Shown piece after piece: positions 1 to 6,803 of a stretch of DNA of 12,460 nucleotides (its first letter is position 1; every line of letters begins with the position of its first letter). This DNA comes from UBA724 sp964229545 (GTDB lineage: Bacteria; Bacteroidota; Bacteroidia; Flavobacteriales; Flavobacteriaceae), in NCBI GenBank assembly GCA_964229545.1, contig CAXRDP010000068.1:1-12460 (forward strand), written 5' to 3'. The translations under genes and the position numbers were made by a program. The notes beneath the pieces were generated by a model that worked only from the letters and a program-made list of their open reading frames with translations, was not told the origin of the DNA and did no database searches.

Positions 1-1061
1 GCCTCGATCAAATGGGCGTTGATGTCATAGAGGCGGGTTTTCCAATATCTAGCCCCGGGGATTTCAACTCCGTCCAAGAAATCACTAAAATTGTCAAGAA
101 TGCTACGGTCTGTGGACTAACCCGAGCGGTTCAAAAAGATATCGATGTGGCCGCTGAAGCCTTGTCATTAGCTAAGCGACCTAGAATTCACACGGGCATT
201 GGAACTTCTGATTCACACATCAAACACAAGTTTAATGCCACACAAGAACAGATTATAGAACGTGCTGTGGCTGCCGTGACTCATGCCAAAAAATATGTGG
301 AAGACGTAGAATTCTATGCCGAAGATGCTGGTAGGACTGACAATGAGTTTTTGGCGAAAGTCTGCGAAGCCGTTGTTAAAGCGGGAGCTACAGTTCTAAA
401 TATTCCTGATACTACAGGATACTGCCTTCCTGAAGAATATGGTGCGAAAATCAAATATCTTGTCGACAATGTCCGTGGGATAGAGAAAGCCACCTTATCA
501 TGTCATTGCCACAATGACTTGGGGCTAGCCACTGCAAACTCTATTGCAGGTGCCGTCAATGGTGCACGCCAGATTGAATGTACTATTAATGGTATCGGAG
601 AAAGGGCTGGAAATACCTCCCTTGAGGAAGTAGTTATGATTATGCGTCAACACCCCGATTTAAACTTGACGACCGATATCAATACAAAATTGCTGTACGA
701 CACCTCCCAAATGGTCTCTGAGGCCATGGGAATGTATGTGCAACCCAACAAGGCAATTGTAGGTGCCAATGCCTTTGCACACAGTTCTGGTATTCACCAG
801 GATGGTGTGATCAAAAACAGAGAAACCTACGAAATCATAGACCCACACGATGTAGGTGTAGAAACCTCAGCCATAGTGCTCACTGCCCGTAGTGGTCGGG
901 CTGCACTCGCCTATCGTGCTAAAAACATCGGTATTGAACTTACGAAACTACAATTGGACAAAGTGTATTTGGAGTTTCTTCGCTTTGCCGATGCCAAAAA
1001 AGAAATCAACGATGAGGACATACCTCAAATCGTAGAGGCAGCCAATCTAAATTCAATTTAA
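1..1061 (+). CDS. leuA: 2-isopropylmalate synthase, short form (5' truncated by window edge)
   Basis: It catalyses the first committed step of leucine synthesis, condensing acetyl-CoA with 2-oxoisovalerate to 2-isopropylmalate in the cytosol. The open frame already runs at base 3 (Leu-Asp-Gln, then MGVDVIEAGFP), so the start lies outside the window. By comparison with E. coli LeuA about 35 N-terminal residues are missing, including the catalytic Arg-Asp segment. Visible hallmarks are EDAGRT, the metal-binding HxH in CHCHNDLG (around base 504), GIGERAGN, and AFAHSSGIHQDGV. The protein stops shortly after the catalytic and linker part (RSGRAALAYR ... EAANLNSI). Full length would be near 387 residues against about 520 in E. 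coli, so the C-terminal LeuA_dimer regulatory domain is absent. It is the first visible gene of leuACDB, 12 nt upstream of leuC. Homocitrate or citramalate synthases are relatives, but the leuCDB context makes leuA the clear choice. Confidence 0.96.
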   Translation, partial: LDQMGVDVIEAGFPISSPGDFNSVQEITKIVKNATVCGLTRAVQKDIDVAAEALSLAKRPRIHTGIGTSDSHIKHKFNATQEQIIERAVAAVTHAKKYVEDVEFYAEDAGRTDNEFLAKVCEAVVKAGATVLNIPDTTGYCLPEEYGAKIKYLVDNVRGIEKATLSCHCHNDLGLATANSIAGAVNGARQIECTINGIGERAGNTSLEEVVMIMRQHPDLNLTTDINTKLLYDTSQMVSEAMGMYVQPNKAIVGANAFAHSSGIHQDGVIKNRETYEIIDPHDVGVETSAIVLTARSGRAALAYRAKNIGIELTKLQLDKVYLEFLRFADAKKEINDEDIPQIVEAANLNSI

Positions 1062-1073
1062 CAAACCATTTTT

Positions 1074-2450
1074 ATGGGAAAAACACTTTTTGACAAGGTT
1101 TGGGATAGCCATGTCGTAGACCGCATTCAGGATGGTCCAGACATATTGTATATCGACAAGCATTTGATTCACGAAGTTACCAGCCCACAGGCTTTTTCTG
1201 AACTCAAAAATCGAAATATCCCTGTTTTTAGACCTCAACAAATTGTAGCGACTGCTGACCACAACGTACCCACACTCAACCAGCATTTACCAATTCAGGA
1301 CGCTTTATCCAGAAAACAAGTCGCTCAGCTGAATGAAAATTGTGCTGAACATGGCATAGAGTTGTATGGTTTGGGACACCCATATCAAGGCATTGTTCAT
1401 GTGATAGGTCCTGAGTTGGGAATCACCCAGCCCGGAATGACCATGGTTTGCGGTGACAGCCACACATCTACCCACGGTGCTTTTGGCTCTATAGCTTTTG
1501 GAATCGGAACCAGTCAGGTGGCACAAGTTTTTGCGAGTCAATGTCTGTTGGTAGACAAACCCAAAAGCATGCGCATCACTGTCGATGGTCAGCTAAGACC
1601 TGGTGTTCACCCCAAGGATGTGGTACTTTATATCATTGCACAACTGGGTACAGGCGCAGGAACAGGACATTTTGTGGAATTTGCAGGATCTGTTTTTGAG
1701 CAAATGAGCATGGAGGGACGTATGACAGTCTGCAATATGAGCATCGAAATGGGCGCTCGTGGTGGCATGATCGCTCCTGACGAGACTACCTATGCCTATG
1801 TCAAAGGAAAAGAATTTGCACCCAAAGACGGTGCTCTTGATGAAAAAATCACCTACTGGAAAACACTTCCATCAGACGATAATGCAGTATTTGATCAAGA
1901 ATACCGATTTGACGCCAAAAACATTCGCCCGATGGTTACCTATGGAACCAATCCGGGTATGGGTATAGGAATTGGAGAAACCATCCCCGACGAAACAGGT
2001 CTGTCATTTGAGAAGTCTTTGGCTTATATGGGCTTCCAAAAAGGAGACACATTAGAAAATCTTCCTATTAACTATGTATTTATAGGGAGCTGCACCAACT
2101 CTCGAATTGAAGATTTTAGAGCTGCCTCTGCTTACATTAAAGGGAAACAAAAAGCACCCAACGTACATGCACTCATAGTACCAGGCTCTCAACAAGTAGC
2201 CAAACAAATCGAAGAAGAAGGCCTAAAAGATATTTTTGAAGCTGCCGGTTTTCAAATTCGACAAGCGGGTTGCTCAGCTTGTTTGGCTATGAATGAGGAT
2301 AAAATTCCAGCCGGAGAATACTGTGTGTCTACCTCCAATAGAAATTTTGAAGGACGACAAGGACCCGGCGCCAGAACCATTTTAGCCAGCCCACTTACTG
2401 CTGCAGCGGCCGCTGTTGAAGGAAAAATTGTTGATTGCACACAAGTTTGA
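1074..2450 (+). CDS. leuC: 3-isopropylmalate dehydratase large subunit
   Basis: It is the catalytic large subunit of isopropylmalate isomerase, an aconitase-superfamily [4Fe-4S] enzyme that works with LeuD to convert 2- to 3-isopropylmalate. The protein has 458 residues, close to the usual 465. It starts with the typical MGKTLFDKVWDSHVV and carries VCGDSHTSTHGAFG (about residues 125-138). The cluster ligands are visible as Cys340 in FIGSCTNSRIED and Cys400/Cys403 in AGCSACLAMN. The C-terminal STSNRNFEGRQG and LASPLTAAAAAVEGKI are also typical. The ATG lies 12 nt after the leuA stop with no Shine-Dalgarno, and the stop is one base before the leuD ATG, so coupled expression with leuD is likely. 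The bacterial-type LeuC assignment is secure. Confidence 0.98.
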   Translation: MGKTLFDKVWDSHVVDRIQDGPDILYIDKHLIHEVTSPQAFSELKNRNIPVFRPQQIVATADHNVPTLNQHLPIQDALSRKQVAQLNENCAEHGIELYGLGHPYQGIVHVIGPELGITQPGMTMVCGDSHTSTHGAFGSIAFGIGTSQVAQVFASQCLLVDKPKSMRITVDGQLRPGVHPKDVVLYIIAQLGTGAGTGHFVEFAGSVFEQMSMEGRMTVCNMSIEMGARGGMIAPDETTYAYVKGKEFAPKDGALDEKITYWKTLPSDDNAVFDQEYRFDAKNIRPMVTYGTNPGMGIGIGETIPDETGLSFEKSLAYMGFQKGDTLENLPINYVFIGSCTNSRIEDFRAASAYIKGKQKAPNVHALIVPGSQQVAKQIEEEGLKDIFEAAGFQIRQAGCSACLAMNEDKIPAGEYCVSTSNRNFEGRQGPGARTILASPLTAAAAAVEGKIVDCTQV

Positions 2451-2451
2451 C

Positions 2452-3042
2452 ATGGAAAAATTTGAAACCCTACACACCCAAGCGGTACCCCTGAATATAG
2501 AAAACATTGATACCGACCAGATCATACCTGCGAGATTTTTAAAGGCCACCGACCGAAAAGGCTTTGGTGACAATCTTTTTAGAGACTGGAGGTATAATTC
2601 TGAAAATCAGCCGATTGCAGACTTTGTGTTAAACAACCCAAAATTTTCTGGAAAAATATTGGTGGCCGGAAACAATTTTGGTTGTGGTTCCAGTCGTGAG
2701 CATGCGGCTTGGGCTTTGACAGACTATGGCTTCAAGGTTGTCGTGTCCAGTTTCTTTGCTGATATATTTAAAGGAAATGCTTTGAATAACGGTCTTTTAC
2801 CCATCCAGGTGACACCTGAAGAGTTGGAAGGGATTTTCGAAATTTTAGAAAATCATGCTGACGCCTCTTTTGTTGTAGACCTCCAAGCTCAAAAGCTATT
2901 TGTTGATGGTCACGACCTAGAAATCGAATTTGATATCAATACCTACAAAAAAACATGCTTGCTCAACGGATATGATGACATAGACTACTTGGTAAGCCAA
3001 AAAGAAAAAATCAGTCAATTTGAAAAATTGAAACATGCATAA
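2452..3042 (+). CDS. leuD: 3-isopropylmalate dehydratase small subunit
   Basis: It is the swivel-domain partner of LeuC, providing substrate specificity in isopropylmalate isomerisation. I start it at the ATG at 2452, giving 196 residues (MEKFETLHTQAVPL), because LeuD proteins normally begin this way and are about 195-200 long. A TTG 36 nt upstream in the same frame would overlap leuC and add 12 residues not expected in the family. Signature segments are NIDTDQIIPARF (about residues 18-29) and NFGCGSSREHAAWAL (about 75-89), the latter containing the substrate-recognition Ser-Arg. The stop overlaps the leuB start in the sequence ATGCATAA (8 nt shared), which suggests translational coupling to leuB. 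Nothing appears broken. Confidence 0.97.
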   Translation: MEKFETLHTQAVPLNIENIDTDQIIPARFLKATDRKGFGDNLFRDWRYNSENQPIADFVLNNPKFSGKILVAGNNFGCGSSREHAAWALTDYGFKVVVSSFFADIFKGNALNNGLLPIQVTPEELEGIFEILENHADASFVVDLQAQKLFVDGHDLEIEFDINTYKKTCLLNGYDDIDYLVSQKEKISQFEKLKHA

Positions 3043-4093
3043 AAAAATTGCTGTATTATCGGGTGACGGTATTGGACCAGAAGTCGTCGATGAAGCGATC
3101 AAAGTCCTTGACGCTGTCGCTGTCAAGTACAACCACACTTTCGAATACGAAAATGCTTTGGTAGGTGCTATTGCAATAGACAAAACCGGAAATCCACTGC
3201 CCGATGAAACCCTACTATGCTGTATGTCGAGTGACGCAGTGCTTTTTGGTGCTATAGGTGATCCCAAATACGACAACAACCCTGATGCAAAAGTACGGCC
3301 TGAGCAAGGCTTATTGGCTTTGCGAAAATCACTGAATTTGTTTAGTAACATACGCCCTGTCAAAGCCTACAAAGCACTTATAGACCGCTCTCCTTTAAAA
3401 GAAGAACGTATTAGTGGAACAGATTTTGTAATCTACCGCGAGTTGACCGGTGGAATATATTTTGGAGAAAAACAGCTTTCTGACGATGGCAAAACCGCTT
3501 CCGACCTTTGTTTGTACACCCAAAGCGAAATTGAGCGTATCGCCCACATGGGCTTTAAAGCGGCACGCACAAGAAGAAACAAAATGACTTTGATAGACAA
3601 AGCCAATGTTTTGGAATCTTCACGCTTGTGGAGACGTGTTGTCACTGAACTACATCAGCGTGAATACGCAGATGTGGAATTGGATTTTCTTTTTGTCGAC
3701 AACGCAGCCATGCAAATGATTCTCAACCCTTCTCAGTTTGATGTGATTTTGACCGAAAACATGTTCGGGGACATCATCTCTGACGAAGGCAGTGTGATTG
3801 GTGGTTCTATTGGTTTGTTGGCGTCTGCCTCTGTTGGAGACAAATACGCGATGTTTGAACCCATACATGGATCTTTCCCTCAAGGAGCAGGGAAAGGGAT
3901 TGCCAACCCCATCGCGACTATATTATCCGCAGCCATGATGCTCGACCATTTTGAACTCCATGAAGAAGCAAAAGCGGTTTGCGATGCAGTGGATGTGGCT
4001 TTGGAAAAAGGGGTTTGTACACCCGAGATCAATGCGGAAGCCCAACATACCACTTCGGATGTTGGGGATTTTATTAGCAGTTTAATCGCATAA
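3035..4093 (+). CDS. leuB: 3-isopropylmalate dehydrogenase
   Basis: It is an NAD-dependent oxidative decarboxylase of 3-isopropylmalate, giving 2-oxoisocaproate, and the last enzyme of the operon. It has 352 residues, the usual size of the family. Near the N-terminus is GDGIGPEV (residues 10-17). Substrate residues equivalent to those known in Thermus LeuB can be placed as Arg97, Arg107, Arg135, Tyr142 and Lys189. The Mg-binding aspartates are Asp222 (VDNAAMQ), Asp246 and Asp250 (NMFGDIISDEGSVIGGSIG). The NAD loop is seen as FEPIHGS followed by GKGIANPIA. The hydrophobic substrate-specificity stretch and the leu operon context favour LeuB over tartrate or isocitrate dehydrogenases. It overlaps leuD by 8 nt and is followed within a few bases by a terminator hairpin. 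Confidence 0.98.
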   Translation: MHKKIAVLSGDGIGPEVVDEAIKVLDAVAVKYNHTFEYENALVGAIAIDKTGNPLPDETLLCCMSSDAVLFGAIGDPKYDNNPDAKVRPEQGLLALRKSLNLFSNIRPVKAYKALIDRSPLKEERISGTDFVIYRELTGGIYFGEKQLSDDGKTASDLCLYTQSEIERIAHMGFKAARTRRNKMTLIDKANVLESSRLWRRVVTELHQREYADVELDFLFVDNAAMQMILNPSQFDVILTENMFGDIISDEGSVIGGSIGLLASASVGDKYAMFEPIHGSFPQGAGKGIANPIATILSAAMMLDHFELHEEAKAVCDAVDVALEKGVCTPEINAEAQHTTSDVGDFISSLIA

Positions 4094-4094
4094 A

Positions 4095-4116
4095 AAAGAG
4101 GCCCGTAGGCCTCTTT
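4095..4116. terminator. Shared bidirectional terminator between leuB and rpsA
   Basis: A perfect 9-bp stem AAAGAGGCC / GGCCTCTTT with a 4-base loop (CGTA) sits 1 nt after the leuB stop and 21 nt after the rpsA stop. Read on the minus strand, the stem ends in TTTTTTA, a proper T-tract, so it is a good intrinsic terminator for rpsA. Read on the plus strand only three T, inside the stem, precede TATAG, so it is weaker for leuB. The position between two convergent genes fits a shared terminator. Confidence 0.85.
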
Positions 4117-4137
4117 ATAGTTTATAAAACGAGTGTT

Positions 4138-5973
4138 TTACTCGTTGTCACTCATCTTCTTTTTAAGATCAGCAAGTACATCTAAATCACCAAGTGTTGA
4201 AACTTCATTTTGTGCAGCAGCTTTCTTTTTAGCCTTTTTGAAGTTTTCTTCCTCCACGGCTTTAAATACAGCACTGTGTGACAGTACAACACGCTTGTAG
4301 TCTTTGCTAAATTCAATAACCTTAAATTCAGCAGACTCTCCTTTGGTCAATTTGCTACCATCTTCTTTCTCAAGATGACGGTTGGGCACAAATGCTGTGA
4401 TGTCATCATTAAGCACCACAGTAGCGCCTTTGTCTACGACAGCTTCAATCTGAGCTTCCAAGACAGTGCCTTCTGCAAATTCCTTGGTGTATTTGTCCCA
4501 AGGATTGTCCTGGATTTGTTTATGTCCCAAACTCAATTTGCGACCTTCAACATCCAGTTCAAGAACAACAACTTCCAATTCCTGATCTACAGAAACAACC
4601 TCGGATGGATGCTTGACTTTTTTGGTCCACGACAAGTCAGAAATATAAATCAAACCATCGATACCTTCTTCAAGCTCCACAAAAACACCGAAGTTGGTGA
4701 AGTTGCGAATCACACCTTTGTGCTTGGAACCAACAGGATATTTGGCTGTAATATCTGTCCAAGGATCTTGTGTGAGTTGCTTGATACCAAGCGACATTTT
4801 GCGCTCTTCTCTGTCCAAAGTCAAAATTTGTACTTTGACATCATCTCCAACATTCACAAAATCTTGAGCAGAACGTAAATGCGTGCTCCATGACATTTCT
4901 GAAACGTGCACCAAGCCTTCTACACCAGGTGCTACTTCAACAAAAGCACCATAGTCAGCAATGACAGCTACTTTACCGTCAACAACATCCCCTTCTTTAA
5001 GGTCTTCGCTAAGCGCTTCCCAAGGATGCTGGCTGAGTTGTTTTACACCCAATTGAATACGAGACTTGTCGTCATCAAAATCTAGAATAACGACATTCAA
5101 ACTCTGATCGAGCTCTAAAATTTCGCTTGGATGGTTGATGCGATTCCATGAAAGGTCGGTAATGTGTACCAATCCGTCTACACCGCCCAAGTCGATAAAG
5201 ACACCATATGATGTGATGTTTTTGACAACACCTTCCAATACTTGTCCTTTTTCAAGCTGACCGATGATTTCTTTTTTCTGCTCTTCGATATCAGCTTCGA
5301 TAAGGGCTTTGTGAGAAACGACCACGTTCTTGAACTCATGATTGATTTTGACAATCTTGAATTCCATGTTTTTGTTTACATACTGGTCGTAGTCACGGAT
5401 GGGTTTTACATCTATCTGTGAGCCAGGCAAAAAGGCTTCAATACCGAATACATCGACAATCATACCCCCTTTGGTGCGGCATTTAACAAATCCGGTCACC
5501 ACTTCACCTTTGTCATGAGCTTCGTTGACACGATCCCATGCTTTGATAACGCGTGCCTTTCTATGAGAAAGTATAAGCTGTCCGGTTTTGTCTTCACGAA
5601 CGTCTACAATCACTTCCACTTGGTCTCCGACCTTTAGGTCAGGATTGTAACGAAATTCATTGAGAGAAATGACACCTTCAGACTTGGCATTGATATCAAT
5701 AATCGCTTCACGATCTGTCATATGAACTACAGTTCCTTGAATGACATCTGTGTGTTGGGTGTCAACAAAATTTTCCTGAACAAGTTTTTCAAACTCTTCT
5801 AATTTTTTGTCTTGAACAGTCTCAATACCTTCTTCGTATTTGGCCCAATCAAAGCTTGCTAAAAATTCATCAGGAGAGGGAGTGGGGGTTTCAGAATCAG
5901 TTGATTCTTCTTTGTTTTCTTGAAGCACGACCTCTTGGTCTTGAACTTCATCTTGTACATGCTCTTCAGCCAT
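4138..5973 (-). CDS. rpsA: 30S ribosomal protein S1 (bS1)
   Basis: Ribosomal protein S1 binds single-stranded mRNA and helps the 30S subunit initiate translation. I start it at the ATG at 5973 (MAEEHVQDEVQ), giving 611 residues. An upstream in-frame start at 6021 would add 16 unrelated, basic residues read out of the structured leader. An acidic N-terminal stretch (about residues 1-40) precedes six S1 OB-fold domains at roughly 76-138, 155-222, 243-311, 328-396, 413-484 and 500-566. Domains 3-5 are the most regular, with the pattern GVFxxLxxGxxGLxxxxDLSW. The tail is lysine-rich and then acidic. Wording such as LSHRKARVIKAWDRV and GMIVDVFGIEAFLPGSQIDVKPIRDYDQY is strongly flavobacterial. It lies downstream of cmk, an order also found in E. 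coli, but has its own promoter and leader. Confidence 0.98.
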   Translation of the reverse strand: MAEEHVQDEVQDQEVVLQENKEESTDSETPTPSPDEFLASFDWAKYEEGIETVQDKKLEEFEKLVQENFVDTQHTDVIQGTVVHMTDREAIIDINAKSEGVISLNEFRYNPDLKVGDQVEVIVDVREDKTGQLILSHRKARVIKAWDRVNEAHDKGEVVTGFVKCRTKGGMIVDVFGIEAFLPGSQIDVKPIRDYDQYVNKNMEFKIVKINHEFKNVVVSHKALIEADIEEQKKEIIGQLEKGQVLEGVVKNITSYGVFIDLGGVDGLVHITDLSWNRINHPSEILELDQSLNVVILDFDDDKSRIQLGVKQLSQHPWEALSEDLKEGDVVDGKVAVIADYGAFVEVAPGVEGLVHVSEMSWSTHLRSAQDFVNVGDDVKVQILTLDREERKMSLGIKQLTQDPWTDITAKYPVGSKHKGVIRNFTNFGVFVELEEGIDGLIYISDLSWTKKVKHPSEVVSVDQELEVVVLELDVEGRKLSLGHKQIQDNPWDKYTKEFAEGTVLEAQIEAVVDKGATVVLNDDITAFVPNRHLEKEDGSKLTKGESAEFKVIEFSKDYKRVVLSHSAVFKAVEEENFKKAKKKAAAQNEVSTLGDLDVLADLKKKMSDNE

Positions 5974-6080
5974 GTGTTTTGTTTTTTGTATTCTGTTGCT
6001 TTGAAAACGCGGTGCGAACAACAGAAGGCATTTATCATTTGTTTCCCAAGGATTATTTTCAACTAAGCACCTTCCTTAGG
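5974..6080 (-). promoter_or_regulatory. rpsA 5' leader with potential RNA hairpins
   Basis: This is the untranslated stretch between the predicted rpsA start site (about 6080) and its ATG. Close to the gene, TTCTGTTG (minus strand, 6026-6019) can pair perfectly with CAACAGAA (5998-5991), an 8-bp stem extendable by a T-G and a T-A pair, enclosing about 20 nt. At the 5' end CTAAG (6079-6075) can pair with CTTAG (6067-6063). Alternatively CCCTAAGGA (6081-6073) can pair with TCCTTGGG (6052-6045) with one bulged T. The last 17 nt before the ATG are A-rich with no Shine-Dalgarno. By analogy with the autoregulated E. coli rpsA leader, which also lacks a Shine-Dalgarno, it may control S1 synthesis. 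That function is inferred and the folding has not been computed. Confidence 0.5.
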
Positions 6081-6085
6081 GAGCG

Positions 6086-6117
6086 CAAAAGTAAGTCCTT
6101 TTAGGGAGTTCAACAAA
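6086..6117 (-). promoter_or_regulatory. Bacteroidota-type promoter for rpsA
   Basis: On the minus strand TACTTTTG (6093-6086) matches the Bacteroidetes -7 consensus TAnnTTTG exactly. TTTG (6117-6114), followed directly by a further TTG (6113-6111), matches the -33 element. The spacer is 20 nt from TTTG or 17 nt from TTG, inside the known 17-23 nt range. The transcript should start near 6080, leaving a leader of about 107 nt. The promoter begins 18 nt beyond the cmk stop codon, so rpsA can be transcribed independently of lon-porQ-cmk, with possible read-through because I see no terminator after cmk. Confidence 0.8.
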
Positions 6118-6134
6118 TCCTGTATGTGTTATTC

Positions 6135-6803
6135 CTACTGTCGGGTGGAAATATGCGTTAAAGCCATCGCAAAAAGCTGGTCTTGGGTGGTGTTTTCAGA
6201 ACTCAATTCAATAGCTCCTATAGGTTTGACCAAGGGGGAATCTTTCCGTGTGCTATCTATGGCATCACGTTTGGCTAAATTTTGATAAACAGCTTTGGGG
6301 GATACTTTCTCTCCTTTTTCACGAAGTTCACTAAACCTTCGTACAGCACGTGTTTCGGCAGAAGCGACCAAAAAAAACTTAATATCTGCGTCTGGAAAGA
6401 CCACACTTCCAATGTCTCTGCCGTCCATGACCACGCCTCCATGCTGTCCCAACTCTCTTTGTTTGGCTACCATAAATCTTCTAAAAACAGGTTCTTTGGC
6501 CAAGGTGCTGACATGCTCTGCTACATCCATTTTTCGAATGTCCTCCTCCACTACTTCTCCGTTAAGGGTGATGGCGTCTTTTGAATCAAAGTCAATCTCG
6601 ATTTCAGATAATTTTTCGACGAGTTGGTTTTTATGAAAATAATCCTCCCCAATAAACTCGTTTCGAATTGCATACAAAGTCAAAGCTCTGTACATGGCTC
6701 CTGAGTCAATGTAAGTATACTCCAAGTGAGAAGCGATTCTTTTGGCCAAAGTACTTTTGCCTGTAGAGGATGCGCCGTCAATGGTGATTGTTAGCCTCTT
6801 CAA
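6135..6803 (-). CDS. cmk: Cytidylate kinase, TTG start
   Basis: This CMP/dCMP kinase makes CDP/dCDP with ATP in pyrimidine salvage and in recycling of CMP from lipid and RNA turnover. It has 222 residues, typical of bacterial Cmk. The P-loop GASSTGKST is at residues 10-18, followed by IDSGAMYRALT (about 32-42). Further typical segments are GGVVMDGRDIGSVVFPDA (about 122-139) and RDAIDSTRKDSPL (about 179-191), which matches the nucleoside-binding RD...DS/TR region. The start is TTG at 6803. The frame has a stop codon four codons upstream and no ATG or GTG lies between TTG and the P-loop, so TTG is almost forced. The TTG overlaps the porQ stop as TTGA (4 nt), suggesting translation coupled to porQ. 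rpsA follows. Confidence 0.96.
   Translation of the reverse strand: MKRLTITIDGASSTGKSTLAKRIASHLEYTYIDSGAMYRALTLYAIRNEFIGEDYFHKNQLVEKLSEIEIDFDSKDAITLNGEVVEEDIRKMDVAEHVSTLAKEPVFRRFMVAKQRELGQHGGVVMDGRDIGSVVFPDADIKFFLVASAETRAVRRFSELREKGEKVSPKAVYQNLAKRDAIDSTRKDSPLVKPIGAIELSSENTTQDQLFAMALTHISTRQ

Noticed and set aside
2416..2451. Upstream TTG start for leuD that would overlap leuC
   Set aside because: It adds 12 residues not expected in LeuD, and the ATG at 2452 gives the normal N-terminus and length.
2917..3363. 148-residue open frame antisense to leuD/leuB
   Set aside because: It is opposite clearly functional leuD and leuB sequence, shows no recognisable domain, and is a by-product of the coding strand composition.
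4375..4878. 167-residue open frame on the plus strand inside rpsA
   Set aside because: It is antisense to conserved S1 domains, with no promoter or family features and an unlikely composition rich in Phe, Asn and His.
5974..6021. N-terminal extension of rpsA from 6021 and a small overlapping frame from 6062 or 6036
   Set aside because: The sequence is basic, unlike the S1 N-terminus, and is better explained as untranslated leader with a hairpin. The mini-frame has no family resemblance.
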